64,000 nucleotides of DNA from CAWBXL01 sp963837365. GTDB taxonomy: Bacteria > Acidobacteriota > Terriglobia > Terriglobales > Acidobacteriaceae. Below the pieces are notes generated by a model that was given only the letters and a program-made list of their open reading frames with translations, searched no databases and was not told where the DNA came from. Shown piece after piece: positions 50,617 through 59,493 of the stretch. The position numbers and the translations under genes were made by a program. Within the stretch, counting starts at the first letter, position 1. Every line of letters begins with the position of its first letter. The stretch is from the NCBI GenBank assembly GCA_963837365.1, contig CAWIMW010000003.1, forward strand, positions 124,001 through 188,000, read 5' to 3'.

Positions 50617-51540
50617 CTACCTTCGAGCCTTGTCCGCTTCCGCTTCCAGCATCACCGGAGCCGGCCCCGAAATGCCGCCATCTTTCCTGACCCGCCAGAA
50701 GTGCACGATCATCAGCACCGAAGCCACAATCGGAATCCCGATGCAATGCCAGATGTAGGATCGCAACAACGCATTCGCGTCCACAATCGAGCCGCCCAGC
50801 AACCCGAAGCGCACGTCGTTATAAGGAGTCATTCCCAGCATCGCTCCGAACGGGCCTTCATGCCCTAACAACGGTGTGGCGCGCGCCATGTTCGTTCCCA
50901 CAGTCACAGCCCAGAAACCAAGTTGATCGTCGGGCAGCAGATAGCCGGTGAAGGAAAGCAACAGGGTGAATACCAGCAGCAACACGCCAATGTTCCAATT
51001 GAACTCGCGCGGCTTTTTATACGACCCGGTCAAAAACACCCGGAACATGTGCAGCCAGACCGCAATCACCATCAAGTGCGCAGCCCAGCGATGCATATTA
51101 CGCAAGATTTTTCCAAACGGCACATCGTGCTCGAGATACAACACATCGCGGAACGCCTGCACCTTACTGGGGTGGTAATAGAACATCAGCAGCACGCCGG
51201 TGAAGGTAAGAACAATAAATAGATAGAACGTGATTCCCCCCATGCCCCAGGTGTAGCTGTAACGCACCGAATCGCGATTAATTTTCGCGGGATGCAAGTG
51301 CAGGAACACGTTCGACAGCACGCCCAGTGCCCGGTTCCGTGGCGTGTCATCGTGCTTGTGGCGGAAGATCGAGGTGTAGACCTGGGTCTTGGTAGGATCT
51401 TTCAGACCCTCGATTTGTTCTTTGGCTTTGCTGGGAATGTCGGTTTTGAGAGACTGAAGGTCCTCTTTGATTCCCGAGGACACTTTCTCAATCAGACCCA
51501 CTTGATTGTCATTCTTGCCGTTTTGTTTCTCTTCAGCCAT
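50617..51540 (-). CDS. Cytochrome b N-terminal (b6-like) subunit
   Basis: A 307-residue protein with an unusually long charged N-terminal region (about 80 residues, Lys/Asp/Ser-rich) before four membrane helices. The haem-ligand helices are HRWAAHLMVIAVWLHMF and HCIGIPIVASVLMIVHFW. It binds two b haems and forms the quinol-oxidising core with the subunit IV-like protein and the Rieske protein, whose gene is 36 bp upstream. Confidence 0.92.
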   Translation of the reverse strand: MAEEKQNGKNDNQVGLIEKVSSGIKEDLQSLKTDIPSKAKEQIEGLKDPTKTQVYTSIFRHKHDDTPRNRALGVLSNVFLHLHPAKINRDSVRYSYTWGMGGITFYLFIVLTFTGVLLMFYYHPSKVQAFRDVLYLEHDVPFGKILRNMHRWAAHLMVIAVWLHMFRVFLTGSYKKPREFNWNIGVLLLVFTLLLSFTGYLLPDDQLGFWAVTVGTNMARATPLLGHEGPFGAMLGMTPYNDVRFGLLGGSIVDANALLRSYIWHCIGIPIVASVLMIVHFWRVRKDGGISGPAPVMLEAEADKARR

Positions 51541-51576
51541 TCCGTTTCCCTTCTAAGCAGCACCCGGCGCGGTTCA

Positions 51577-52698
51577 TCAAACTCGCAGGTATGCTCCGTC
51601 CTCGTCAAATTGTGTCGGCTGCCCTTTGGGCTGCTGAAAAAGTTTGGCGACATTCACTACGATCTGCCCGTCCGGAGCCAGTTCAAGCTCAGCGCGGTCC
51701 ATCGGACGCGGCGCTGGTCCCTCGAAATTGATGCCTTCGCTGTCATACCCGCTGCCGTGGCAGGGGCACTTGAATTTGTTCTCCGCCGGTTTCCAATCCG
51801 GCGTGCATCCCAGATGGGTGCAGCGCGCATAGATCACAAACAACCGGTCCGGTGTGCGGTCCACCCAAATACGGAATTTCTGCTGCCACTTGGTGTCCAC
51901 GCCAAGACCGTAATCAGAGGGATATCCAATTTTGAAAGTGGTGGCAGGCTCGAACAGGGTGTTAGGCAGGAAGAAGCGGAAGAATTCAATGAACCACGCA
52001 AATAGAAACGCGGCCACCAGGGCCCAGGTCAAATGACGGCGTTGTTGATTGACCTCATTGTTCTCTGGGCCGATCGCAGCTACGCCGCCAGCTTTGGCAG
52101 CTTTTGAAGTGCCGACAGCCGGAGTTCCGACATAACGGACCGATTCGCCGGCACGCGCCACTGAAGTTCCGGTAGAAACCGCAATCGGCGCCGCCGCTGG
52201 ACGCGCAACCGGAGCAGCCGTCGTAGCCGACGCTGCGACAGGCGCCGCTGCCGGCGCCGCCGCTTCGCCGAGCAGGGCCACAATCTCCGCATCATTCAGC
52301 GGAGGCAGATTATTCCGTTTACGTCTTGCTTGTTCGGCAGCAATCGAAGACTTTCTCCACTTCTTGCCGGCAGCAACTTGTTTGGCAACTTCGGGACTGA
52401 TATTGCCAGAGGCGGCGACGGCAGCAGGAGGAGCAGGTATGGCAGCCGGAGGGGCAGAGGCGACAGGTGCGGCTGGGGCAGCGGAAGTTGGAGCAGCGGC
52501 GGCGGGAGCGGGTGCTCCCTCGCCGCTTTCCCAAGGCATCTGCACGCCTGCCTTGAGGGCTTCAATATCGGCATCTGTCAACAGCGGCAAGCCCGAGCGT
52601 TTGCGATACGCTTGCTCGGCGGAAATCACCGAGTTATTAAGCGCCGGCCGTGGCCAGGCTGGAAGACGCCCGCGGACTCCTTTGGCTGAATCTGCCAT
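51577..52698 (-). CDS. Rieske iron-sulfur protein with duplicated N-terminal motif
   Basis: A 373-residue Rieske protein, about twice the usual length. The [2Fe-2S] ligands are Cys293, His295, Cys311 and His314 (CTHLGC and CPCHGS); Cys298 and Cys313 can form the conserved disulfide. The membrane helix is at about residues 222-243. The preceding 220 residues are unusual: two related 28-residue motifs (residues 23-50 and 118-145, pattern ISAEQAxRKRxxLPxLxDAEIxAL) separated and followed by Ala/Pro-rich linkers. It is the first gene of the respiratory operon. The function of the N-terminal motifs is unknown. Confidence 0.9.
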   Translation of the reverse strand: MADSAKGVRGRLPAWPRPALNNSVISAEQAYRKRSGLPLLTDADIEALKAGVQMPWESGEGAPAPAAAAPTSAAPAAPVASAPPAAIPAPPAAVAASGNISPEVAKQVAAGKKWRKSSIAAEQARRKRNNLPPLNDAEIVALLGEAAAPAAAPVAASATTAAPVARPAAAPIAVSTGTSVARAGESVRYVGTPAVGTSKAAKAGGVAAIGPENNEVNQQRRHLTWALVAAFLFAWFIEFFRFFLPNTLFEPATTFKIGYPSDYGLGVDTKWQQKFRIWVDRTPDRLFVIYARCTHLGCTPDWKPAENKFKCPCHGSGYDSEGINFEGPAPRPMDRAELELAPDGQIVVNVAKLFQQPKGQPTQFDEDGAYLRV

Positions 52699-52853
52699 CA
52701 GTCCTCACCCCTTCAATATCAAAACTAGGCCCGAATGCTTACCTACGTGGTGACAGCCGCCTCGGTTGTCAGTCGAGCAAAACTCGACCGGCCGCATATA
52801 AGTCATGGCCGAAAGCACACCGACAGCAATCACGCGATTCGGCAGTCGGTGAA

Positions 52854-53864
52854 CTAGCTCGCCACCAGGTAACTTTCGCTTTCTTTCCCCACACTGATCC
52901 CCGACGCTCGCATCACCAGATCGCTAAGCGCGGCAATGAAAGTCGGAGAATCGTTCAACCCGGCGGTCATCCCAAACCGCTCAATCCCCAAAGAGGCCGC
53001 TTGCTCCCGGGCCTCATGGTCAATCTCGCCCAAAGTCTCGACATGATCTGACACAAAAGAAATTGGCACCACACAGACGTCGCGCACACTTTCGGCGGCC
53101 AAATCCCGAATCGTGGTCCGCAGGGAAGGCTGCAACCACTTGCTGGCACCCACTTTACTCTGATAGCAAAGCCGGTGCCGGTTCCGCCAACCCCCGCGTT
53201 GCATCACCAACGCAACCGTCTCTTCAATCTGCCGTTGATAAGGATCGCCCTTGGCAATCACCGCGACCGGCACGCTATGCGCGCTGAAAACCAGCTCCGC
53301 CTTCTCAGGATGCGGGAATTTCGCCAAGGCTTCTTCGACTTTTTCGGTCAGCGCCTCAAGGTAGAGTTCATGCTGGTAAAAGGACTCGACCCGCCGTACT
53401 GGAATGTCATCGCAGAAATGCCGCCACCATTCGTTCAGGCTGCTGCCGGTGGTGGTATGGGAATACTGCGGATACAAGGGAAGCAAAACCACTTTGTCGC
53501 AGCCCGCCGCACGTACCTGTTCGACCGCTTCCTCTGTGAAAGGATGCCAATAGCGCATGGCGACAAAGCAGCGTGCATCCAGACCCGAATCTTGCAGGTG
53601 GGATTCCAACGCCCGCGCCTGCCGTTCGGTATGCCGCCGGATGGGCGATCCGCCGCCGATAACCGAATAATGATGCTGTACTTTCTTGGCGCGGGTCACA
53701 GAGATTAGTTTGGCGAGAGGTTTGCGCCCAATGCGGGCAAAAGGGAAGTCAATGATATCGGGATCGCAAAATAAATTGAAAAGGAAAGGCTCAATCGCTT
53801 CCAGCGTGTCCGGACCACCAAGCTGGAAGAGCACCACTCCCAAACGCCGTGTTGTCTTAGCCAT
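52854..53864 (-). CDS. hemH: Ferrochelatase
   Basis: A 336-residue enzyme that inserts iron into protoporphyrin IX. The catalytic His is in FSAHSVP; the segment QSKVGASKWLQPSL and the Glu-containing VSDHVETLGEIDHEA are typical. The length is normal. It lies upstream of the respiratory operon on the same strand with a 155-bp gap, in keeping with haem demand there. A possible -10, TAACAT, is about 40 bases upstream. Confidence 0.94.
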   Translation of the reverse strand: MAKTTRRLGVVLFQLGGPDTLEAIEPFLFNLFCDPDIIDFPFARIGRKPLAKLISVTRAKKVQHHYSVIGGGSPIRRHTERQARALESHLQDSGLDARCFVAMRYWHPFTEEAVEQVRAAGCDKVVLLPLYPQYSHTTTGSSLNEWWRHFCDDIPVRRVESFYQHELYLEALTEKVEEALAKFPHPEKAELVFSAHSVPVAVIAKGDPYQRQIEETVALVMQRGGWRNRHRLCYQSKVGASKWLQPSLRTTIRDLAAESVRDVCVVPISFVSDHVETLGEIDHEAREQAASLGIERFGMTAGLNDSPTFIAALSDLVMRASGISVGKESESYLVAS

Positions 53865-53947
53865 TTCCCCCGAGTCCCTGCTGCGAACGGCGGAATGTTA
53901 CTCAATCGCGGGGAGTTCGTCAATCGGAGAAACTTGTGCGGACATTT

Positions 53948-54007
53948 TTTGTCATGCTGAGCGGAGCGGAAACAAGCGGAGCGTAGTTTCCGCGTAGTCG
54001 AAGCATC
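53948..54007. repeat. GTCATGCTGAGCGG-type repeat
   Basis: TTTGTCATGCTGAGCGGAGC at the start and GTAGTCGAAGCATCTCT at the end, with an inner GGAAAC...GTTTCC palindrome. A single copy of another family in the hemH-icd spacer. Confidence 0.6.
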
Positions 54008-54091
54008 TCTAATTTCCGCAATCATCCCTGCCAGCGGAGGGATTCTTCGCGATAAAACTGCTCAGAATAAGGGCAGGAAACTGGAACAAAA

Positions 54092-55114
54092 CTAAGCGAC
54101 CGCTCCAGCCCCAGACTCCATTTCCTTAATGACCGAATCGGCAAACTGGGATGTCCCCGCCTGTCCTCCGACGTCTTTAGTGAGCTTCTCGCGGGTACGA
54201 TAAACATTTTCCAAAGCCTGGCGGATTCTGCCCGCGGCTTCGTGTTCACCCAGATGTTTCAACATAAGCAGGGAAGACCTCAACACTGCGGTCGGATTCG
54301 CCATATTTTTCCCCGCAATGTCCGGCGCCGATCCATGCACAGCCTCAAAAATTGCGCACCCATCACCCAAGTTTGCGCTAGGCACCAAACCCAGACCGCC
54401 CACAAACGCAGCACATAAGTCGGAGATAATATCGCCGTAAAGATTTTCCATCACCAGCATGTCGTACTGATAGGGGTTCATCACCAGCTGCATGCAAGTG
54501 TTGTCTACGATGTGCTCGCCGTAGGTAATCTCAGGAAACTCTTTGGCCACATTTCGCGAGCAGCGGAGAAAGAGCCCATCCGACAACTTCATGATGTTGG
54601 CTTTGTGGATGGCATGAATTTTCTTGCGCTGGTTTTTGCGGGCATATTCGAAGGCGAAGCGGGCAATTCGAGTCGATGCTTTTTCGGTGATGATCTTCAG
54701 GCTCTCCACCACACCTGGAATAACTTCATGCTCGAGCCCCGAGTAAAGGCCCTCTGTGTTCTCCCGCACGATGATCAGGTCTACGTTAGGGTAGCGGGTG
54801 GGAATGTGTGGCAAGTTGTAGATTGGACGGAAGTTTGCGTAAAGCTCGAACTGCTTGCGTAGCTGTACGTTAATACTGGCAAAGCCACCACCCACCGGAG
54901 TCGTAATCGGGCCTTTCAACCCGACCCGTGTGCGCTCCATGGATTCGGTCAGTTCCTTGGGAATATATTCCTTGTACTTCTCGAATGCGTCCGCGCCGGC
55001 CTGGATGGTTTCCCATTCGAACTTAACGTCGCTGGCTTCGAGGATGCGAACGGTGGCCCCCATGACTTCGGGGCCAATGCCATCGCCGGGAATGAGGGTT
55101 ACCTTGTGTGCCAT
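54092..55114 (-). CDS. icd: NAD-type isocitrate/isopropylmalate dehydrogenase family enzyme
   Basis: A 340-residue decarboxylating dehydrogenase. The substrate motif is FASINVQLRKQF, with the Ser/Asn/Arg pattern of isocitrate dehydrogenases (isopropylmalate dehydrogenases lack the Ser-Asn pair), and the segment RENTEGLYSGLEH is typical of the NAD-dependent type. The metal-binding Asp residues are in MENLYGDIISDLCAAF and the nucleotide site in HGSAPDIAGKNMANP. It acts in the TCA cycle. Isopropylmalate or tartrate dehydrogenase is an alternative but less likely. Confidence 0.85.
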   Translation of the reverse strand: MAHKVTLIPGDGIGPEVMGATVRILEASDVKFEWETIQAGADAFEKYKEYIPKELTESMERTRVGLKGPITTPVGGGFASINVQLRKQFELYANFRPIYNLPHIPTRYPNVDLIIVRENTEGLYSGLEHEVIPGVVESLKIITEKASTRIARFAFEYARKNQRKKIHAIHKANIMKLSDGLFLRCSRNVAKEFPEITYGEHIVDNTCMQLVMNPYQYDMLVMENLYGDIISDLCAAFVGGLGLVPSANLGDGCAIFEAVHGSAPDIAGKNMANPTAVLRSSLLMLKHLGEHEAAGRIRQALENVYRTREKLTKDVGGQAGTSQFADSVIKEMESGAGAVA

Positions 55115-55248
55115 AGCTAGTGTTTATCGGCAGTGCGACGAAAATCTTAAAAGTAGAGTTCGCTGGGGGAAGCGCATCGAGCACAGAGGGAACCTTATTC
55201 TCGGCGGCCTCTGCCCAATCTCCTGCGTCCGCTACGGTTAAAGGATTT

Positions 55249-55743
55249 CTAGGCTTTCACCACGCCTTTAGTCCGTGTTTCTGCTGCGTCCCTTGTTTTC
55301 AGCAGGTCCTTTAATTCCGTCATGAACTCCTGCACATCTTTGAAATCCAGGTAGACAGAGGCGAAACGCACATAAGCCACTTTGTCATAGCGGCGCAGGC
55401 GGTTCATGATCAGTTCGCCTAGCTCGCTGGTTTTGCGCTCGCGCTCCGGCGAGTCAATGATGAAGCTTTCCGCTTCGTTGACAATCTGCTCCAGGCGGCT
55501 GATCGGTACCGGCCGCTTCTCGCAGGCCCGCAATAGCCCATTTAAGACTTTTTGCCGGTCAAACTTCTCCCGCCGCCCGTCTTTTTTCACCACCATGTAG
55601 GGGATTTCATCAATCCGTTCGTAGGTGGTAAAGCGCTTCTCGCACTTCAGACACTCGCGGCGGCGGCGAATGGAGTCGGCTTCCTTGCTCTCGCGCGAAT
55701 CCACCACCTTGTCATTCGCAAATCCGCAAAAAGGACACTTCAT
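55249..55743 (-). CDS. nrdR: Transcriptional repressor NrdR
   Basis: A 164-residue regulator of ribonucleotide reductase genes. A zinc ribbon (MKCPFCG ... CLKCEKRFTTYERI) precedes an ATP-cone domain (VVKKDGRREKFDRQKVLNGLLRACEKRPV). The length and order are those of NrdR. The ribonucleotide reductase genes are not nearby. No NrdR box was recognised in the flanking spacers. Confidence 0.95.
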   Translation of the reverse strand: MKCPFCGFANDKVVDSRESKEADSIRRRRECLKCEKRFTTYERIDEIPYMVVKKDGRREKFDRQKVLNGLLRACEKRPVPISRLEQIVNEAESFIIDSPERERKTSELGELIMNRLRRYDKVAYVRFASVYLDFKDVQEFMTELKDLLKTRDAAETRTKGVVKA

Positions 55744-55812
55744 GGTTGAGAACTGTGTAATTGTAACAGTGGAATGAACTTAAACGTTCCGGGAAGCGTG
55801 ACGATGTGGGTA

Positions 55813-56880
55813 CTAGGCGGGCGGCGAAGCTTCAACGCTGGCTTCTTCCTGCCGGCTTTCCTTGGAGAGCTTGCGTAGGGAAAGTCGTTCGCGGCGGGCA
55901 AAACCCAATCCCAGAGGCACCACGGCGACAAATGTCACCAGCCACAGAGTAATTCCGCAGCTAGCCGCCATTTCCTTGGGAACTCCAAAAATGTGTTCCA
56001 ATGCCGCGATCGTGGCCAGTTGCGATCCTCCCCCCACTCCGGGCAGCTGAATGAGCGAGCCCACCATGCTCGATCCCATCAGCAACAGCACCTGGGTCTG
56101 CGGGATTTCCAGCGCCTCTTGCCCGTAGGCGTGAGTTACTTCTTTGTAGGCAACGGCGATCATGCACCACATCACCACCGACACTGCCACGATCTGTAGG
56201 AATGATCCGAACCCGTGAATGGTATTCAGCCCGTCGCGGAATTCACGAATTCGGGCCGCGATCTTATGCCCGAGTCCTGAAACAAGGTGTGCCAGTCGGC
56301 GTTCCACCCACTGCGCCAGCGCTTCACCGCTGCTATGGATGACAATTGCTCCCAGTATCATGAGGACAACCATTCCGGTGAGAGCCATGCCCGCCTGGCG
56401 AAAGCTGGTGTAGTAGGCAAGCCGCTTGGGCGCGGTGGCTACAAACGCGGCTGCGATGAGCAAAATTGTGAACGCGCCAATATCGCATATTCGTTCGACT
56501 GTCCACACCGCCAGCTGAGAGGAAAACGGCAGGTCTTCGCGACGAGCAATCAGATAAGGACGAATCATTTCGCCCGGACGCCCAAACAGTGCTAGACCGG
56601 TGAAGCCGACGACCGTAGGAGAGATTATTTTCCAGGATGAAGCCTTGGGACGCACCGGGCGAAGAAAAAGTTTCCAGCGAATGGCCCGCATCACATAGGA
56701 CAAATAAATCAGAGCAATGGCATGGAAAATGTGAAAAATACCCGGAGCTTCGCCCAACCGGCGCCCTTCTTTCCAGAAAGTCGCCCAGTCAAATGCGCTC
56801 CAATGGCGGAATTGTATGTAAACCAGAACTCCGAGGATCGCCAGCCCAACTCCATAAAGCAAAATTTGTTTATTCTTCAT
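55813..56880 (-). CDS. Flippase-like membrane protein (UPF0104/AglD type)
   Basis: A 355-residue protein with about eight membrane helices, of the lysylphosphatidylglycerol synthase membrane-domain family (COG0392). The conserved segment GRPGEMIRPYLIARRE and the later QLPGVGGGSQLATIAA are characteristic. Members are proposed to move lipid-linked intermediates. I took the ATG at 56880 (MKNKQILLY), which leads directly into the first helix; a TTG at 56931 gives 17 extra residues without support. Neither start has a good ribosome binding site. Confidence 0.8.
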   Translation of the reverse strand: MKNKQILLYGVGLAILGVLVYIQFRHWSAFDWATFWKEGRRLGEAPGIFHIFHAIALIYLSYVMRAIRWKLFLRPVRPKASSWKIISPTVVGFTGLALFGRPGEMIRPYLIARREDLPFSSQLAVWTVERICDIGAFTILLIAAAFVATAPKRLAYYTSFRQAGMALTGMVVLMILGAIVIHSSGEALAQWVERRLAHLVSGLGHKIAARIREFRDGLNTIHGFGSFLQIVAVSVVMWCMIAVAYKEVTHAYGQEALEIPQTQVLLLMGSSMVGSLIQLPGVGGGSQLATIAALEHIFGVPKEMAASCGITLWLVTFVAVVPLGLGFARRERLSLRKLSKESRQEEASVEASPPA

Positions 56881-56990
56881 GGAAAGGAATGAACGTGGAC
56901 TGGCCGGAGACGGTACGCGCGGCACAACCAACTTATGCCAAGGTATACGAGGAGGGCCTAAGGGTCAAACTAAGTGGTGTGAACATGTTG

Positions 56991-57056
56991 TGTGGAGACG
57001 GGGCCTCCCCCGTCTGTCCTGAATTTCAACCTGCCGGGGAAAGCCCCGGTTCCACA
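56991..57056. repeat. TGTGGA...TCCACA palindromic repeat
   Basis: The outer TGTGGA (56991-56996) and TCCACA (57051-57056) close a structure with two inner palindromes, GACGGGG...CCCCCGTC and CCGGGGAAAGCCCCGG. It lies between the flippase-like gene and the lytic transglycosylase. Confidence 0.7.
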
Positions 57057-57067
57057 CGGGCACGAAT

Positions 57068-57796
57068 TCATTTGGAAGCAGTCTTTGCCGATGGACTTTT
57101 TGCCGGCAAGGATTTCTTGGCCAGTTTTTGTTGCGCGATTTTCTTGTTGTTAAAATCCCTCACGATTCTCGCAACATATGCACGGGTCTCTCGATACGGC
57201 GGCACGCCTCCGTATTGCTCCACTCGTTTGGGGCCTGCGTTGTAGGCAGCCAGGGCCTTGACCAGATCAAAGTTATAGCGCTCGATCAATTCGCGCAGAT
57301 AACGCGTCCCTCCGTCAACGTTAGCTTTGGGATCGAACGGATTGCTTATCCCTAGACTCGAAGCGGTCTCAGGCATAAGCTGCATCAATCCTTGCGCGCC
57401 TTTCGGCGAAACTGCATGCGCATTGAAGTTGCTCTCCGCATGGATCACGCTGGAAATAAGATCGGGATCAATTCTGTAGCGTTGGCTGCCCGCGGCGATC
57501 GCCTGTTCCAAACTCGCCGGTGTGCTGGGCACCGCCATGCCAGGCGGTGCAGCCTGGATTTTTGGCGCAGGCATCGTAGGCGGCCCTTTTTCGAAACGCT
57601 CAATCTGCGCGGTCGGAACATCCGCGTAGTTCGTTCCGTCAAGAGTCAGGTAGAGGCGGGTAGTCGTGCCAATCTCCGCGTGCCGCACGTGCGGGATGGA
57701 GAATCCATTGCGAAGCACCGCCAGATCGGTGGCAAAAGATGCGGTCGCAAAAATCCATACAACCGCCACGCACGCGAATTGTTTGCGGAAGTGCAT
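57068..57796 (-). CDS. Exported lytic transglycosylase (SLT domain)
   Basis: A 242-residue enzyme that cleaves peptidoglycan strands. It has a signal peptide (about 22 residues), a short N-terminal domain with alternating strands, then the SLT domain from about residue 100: the catalytic Glu in VIHAESNFNAHAVSPKGAQG, followed by LMQLMPETA and AYNAGPKRV. The basic C-terminal tail is Lys/Ala/Ser-rich. It lies 4 bp after the HAD phosphatase gene and is probably co-transcribed with it. Confidence 0.92.
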   Translation of the reverse strand: MHFRKQFACVAVVWIFATASFATDLAVLRNGFSIPHVRHAEIGTTTRLYLTLDGTNYADVPTAQIERFEKGPPTMPAPKIQAAPPGMAVPSTPASLEQAIAAGSQRYRIDPDLISSVIHAESNFNAHAVSPKGAQGLMQLMPETASSLGISNPFDPKANVDGGTRYLRELIERYNFDLVKALAAYNAGPKRVEQYGGVPPYRETRAYVARIVRDFNNKKIAQQKLAKKSLPAKSPSAKTASK

Positions 57797-57800
57797 CTGG

Positions 57801-58658
57801 TTAAGAATTTAGAACTTGCTCAACTGCCGCTGCCACACCGTTCTGGTCGTTGGGTAATGTTACCTGCCAGCCATTGCTGCGCAGCTCCTCGACCGCATTC
57901 CCCATGATAAACGGCACTCCGGCAAAGGCAAGCATTTCCACATCGTTGTGATTATCACCGATGGCCATGACCTGTTCCCGGGAAATGCCACGGAATTTGG
58001 CCCAGCGCTCCAGCGCGTGGCCCTTGGAGCAGTTGCGGTTGAGTATATCCACCAGCGAAAGATCGCGAGCCAGATATTCAGTGCGAAGTACAGTGATCTC
58101 AGGACCCAATCCGCTTGCGGACAGGGAGGCTAAAACCTGCTGCATACGCTCCATGCACCCACAAAACATGGCCTGAACAGGATCCGCAGTAAGGGAATCC
58201 TCGATGGGGATGACGAACTCAATAAATTCGAGGTTCTTCTCCAGCCACTTCTGGATGCTGGCCCCCAACTCGTCCATATGTTCTAAAACAATGGCTCCCT
58301 TGGTTTCCTTGTCGAACGTCAGAACTGTATTTCCCCGGAACTCCTTCATGGCGACGCAGAGTTTGCGGCAGGTTACGGCGGGCAGTAAGTCGCGATGAAA
58401 AGTCTCACCCTGCATCGAGCGGGTAACCGCGCCGTTAGAACTGATTAAGTGCAGATCAAATCCCAGTTGCCTGGCAATCGGCATGGCAAAACTGTGCCGT
58501 CGGCCCGTGACCAGGAGCACTTCCACGCCGAGTTGATTGGCCCTGCGCAGGGCGGCTAAATCGCCGGGGGAGATTTGAAACTGCGGATTCAGCAAGGTGC
58601 CGTCAATGTCAACGGCCAACATCCGTATGGGAAGGCGGGTCACAGCCGATTTTAACAT
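57801..58658 (-). CDS. Cof-type HAD phosphatase
   Basis: A 285-residue haloacid dehalogenase-type phosphatase. Motif I is LAVDIDGTLLNP (nucleophile Asp and general acid Asp), motif II is VLLVTGRR, and motif IV is AIGDNHNDVEML. The large cap (C2) domain lies between. Cof-type enzymes dephosphorylate sugar phosphates, nucleotides or cofactors; the substrate cannot be told. It is the first gene of the pair with the transglycosylase. Confidence 0.9.
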   Translation of the reverse strand: MLKSAVTRLPIRMLAVDIDGTLLNPQFQISPGDLAALRRANQLGVEVLLVTGRRHSFAMPIARQLGFDLHLISSNGAVTRSMQGETFHRDLLPAVTCRKLCVAMKEFRGNTVLTFDKETKGAIVLEHMDELGASIQKWLEKNLEFIEFVIPIEDSLTADPVQAMFCGCMERMQQVLASLSASGLGPEITVLRTEYLARDLSLVDILNRNCSKGHALERWAKFRGISREQVMAIGDNHNDVEMLAFAGVPFIMGNAVEELRSNGWQVTLPNDQNGVAAAVEQVLNS

Positions 58659-58679
58659 TCCAAACCACAGCCGCCTCTA

Positions 58680-58688
58680 TGCTATATT
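58680..58688 (+). promoter_or_regulatory. Extended -10 box before the TPR gene
   Basis: TGCTATATT, identical to the box at 33376, ends 12 bases before the ATG at 58701. It sits in the short gap between divergent genes. Confidence 0.45.
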
Positions 58689-58700
58689 GCGCCGAACGCA

Positions 58701-59435
58701 ATGGAATCTCTATTGTTCTTCGCTTTTTCCTGGTGGGGGATCGTGCTGCGGGTGATTGCGATCGTCCACTTCATCCGCAGGCGCCCGGATTTCTATTGGC
58801 TGTTTATCATCTTATTTCACTGGATCGGTGCGCTGGTCTATATCGCGGTTGAAGTAGTTCCTGACGCCGGTCTTTTGAAAGACTCCTTTAAAGTATTTCC
58901 CCGCCGCAAACGCATTCGTGAACTGGAAGCAGCGATTCTGGACAACCCCTCGGCCGGCAACTACGAAGAGCTGGGTGACTTATATCTGGAAGAAGGGAAG
59001 TATGCCCGGGCCCGAGAGTATCTTGATAAATCGATTTCGGTCCGCGCCGATTCGCTCGATCCTTTCTACCGTCGCGGGCTGGCCGCCATGTATATGGGAG
59101 ACTTCGCCGCGGCTCTTCCAGATTTCGAGCGTGTAGTCACGGAAGATCCCAAATACGATTTTCAGCGGGGCGCGGGTCTGCTGGCCCACGTCTATGCCAA
59201 CACCGGACACCCCGAAAAAGCCGACCCACTATTCAAAGAAGTGCTGAAGACCTGTACTCTTTCTGAAATTTATTACTACTACGGGACTTTTCTTTTGACA
59301 CAAAACCGCAAAGAAGAAGCCCGCGCTTACGCGCGCAGCATTTTGGCCAAGAAGCCGACCATGCCCGGATACCTGCGCCGCCGCGAGCGCCCATGGTTTC
59401 GTCGTGCCCATGTACTGCTAAAGCAGGCCAGCTGA
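58701..59435 (+). CDS. Membrane-anchored TPR protein
   Basis: A 244-residue protein. Two N-terminal helices (about residues 3-22 and 31-50), with a phospholipase D-like N-terminal (PLDc_N) pattern in FYWLFIILFHWIGALVY, are followed by tetratricopeptide repeats (residues about 78-230; EELGDLYLEEGKYARAREYL). It is likely an inner-membrane protein with a cytoplasmic TPR domain for protein contacts. Its stop codon lies in the tandem repeat that starts at 59432. Confidence 0.82.
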   Translation: MESLLFFAFSWWGIVLRVIAIVHFIRRRPDFYWLFIILFHWIGALVYIAVEVVPDAGLLKDSFKVFPRRKRIRELEAAILDNPSAGNYEELGDLYLEEGKYARAREYLDKSISVRADSLDPFYRRGLAAMYMGDFAAALPDFERVVTEDPKYDFQRGAGLLAHVYANTGHPEKADPLFKEVLKTCTLSEIYYYYGTFLLTQNRKEEARAYARSILAKKPTMPGYLRRRERPWFRRAHVLLKQAS

Positions 59436-59463
59436 CAACCGGGAACTGACAACCGGGAACTGA
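59432..59463. repeat. Tandem CTGACAACCGGGAA repeat
   Basis: Two exact copies of the 14-base unit CTGACAACCGGGAA (59432-59445, 59446-59459) plus the start of a third. The first unit supplies the stop codon of the TPR gene. Confidence 0.85.
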
Positions 59464-59475
59464 ATTTCCACCTCC

Positions 59476-59484
59476 TGCTAAACT
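59476..59484 (+). promoter_or_regulatory. Extended -10 box before thrC
   Basis: TGCTAAACT, nine bases before the ATG of thrC. The gap (CAGTAAGTA) has no ribosome binding site. Confidence 0.45.
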
Positions 59485-59493
59485 CAGTAAGTA

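Noticed and set aside
49509..51540. Photosynthetic b6f complex
   Set aside because: The split cytochrome b resembles b6f in layout, but no photosynthesis gene is present and the multihaem cytochrome replaces cytochrome f.
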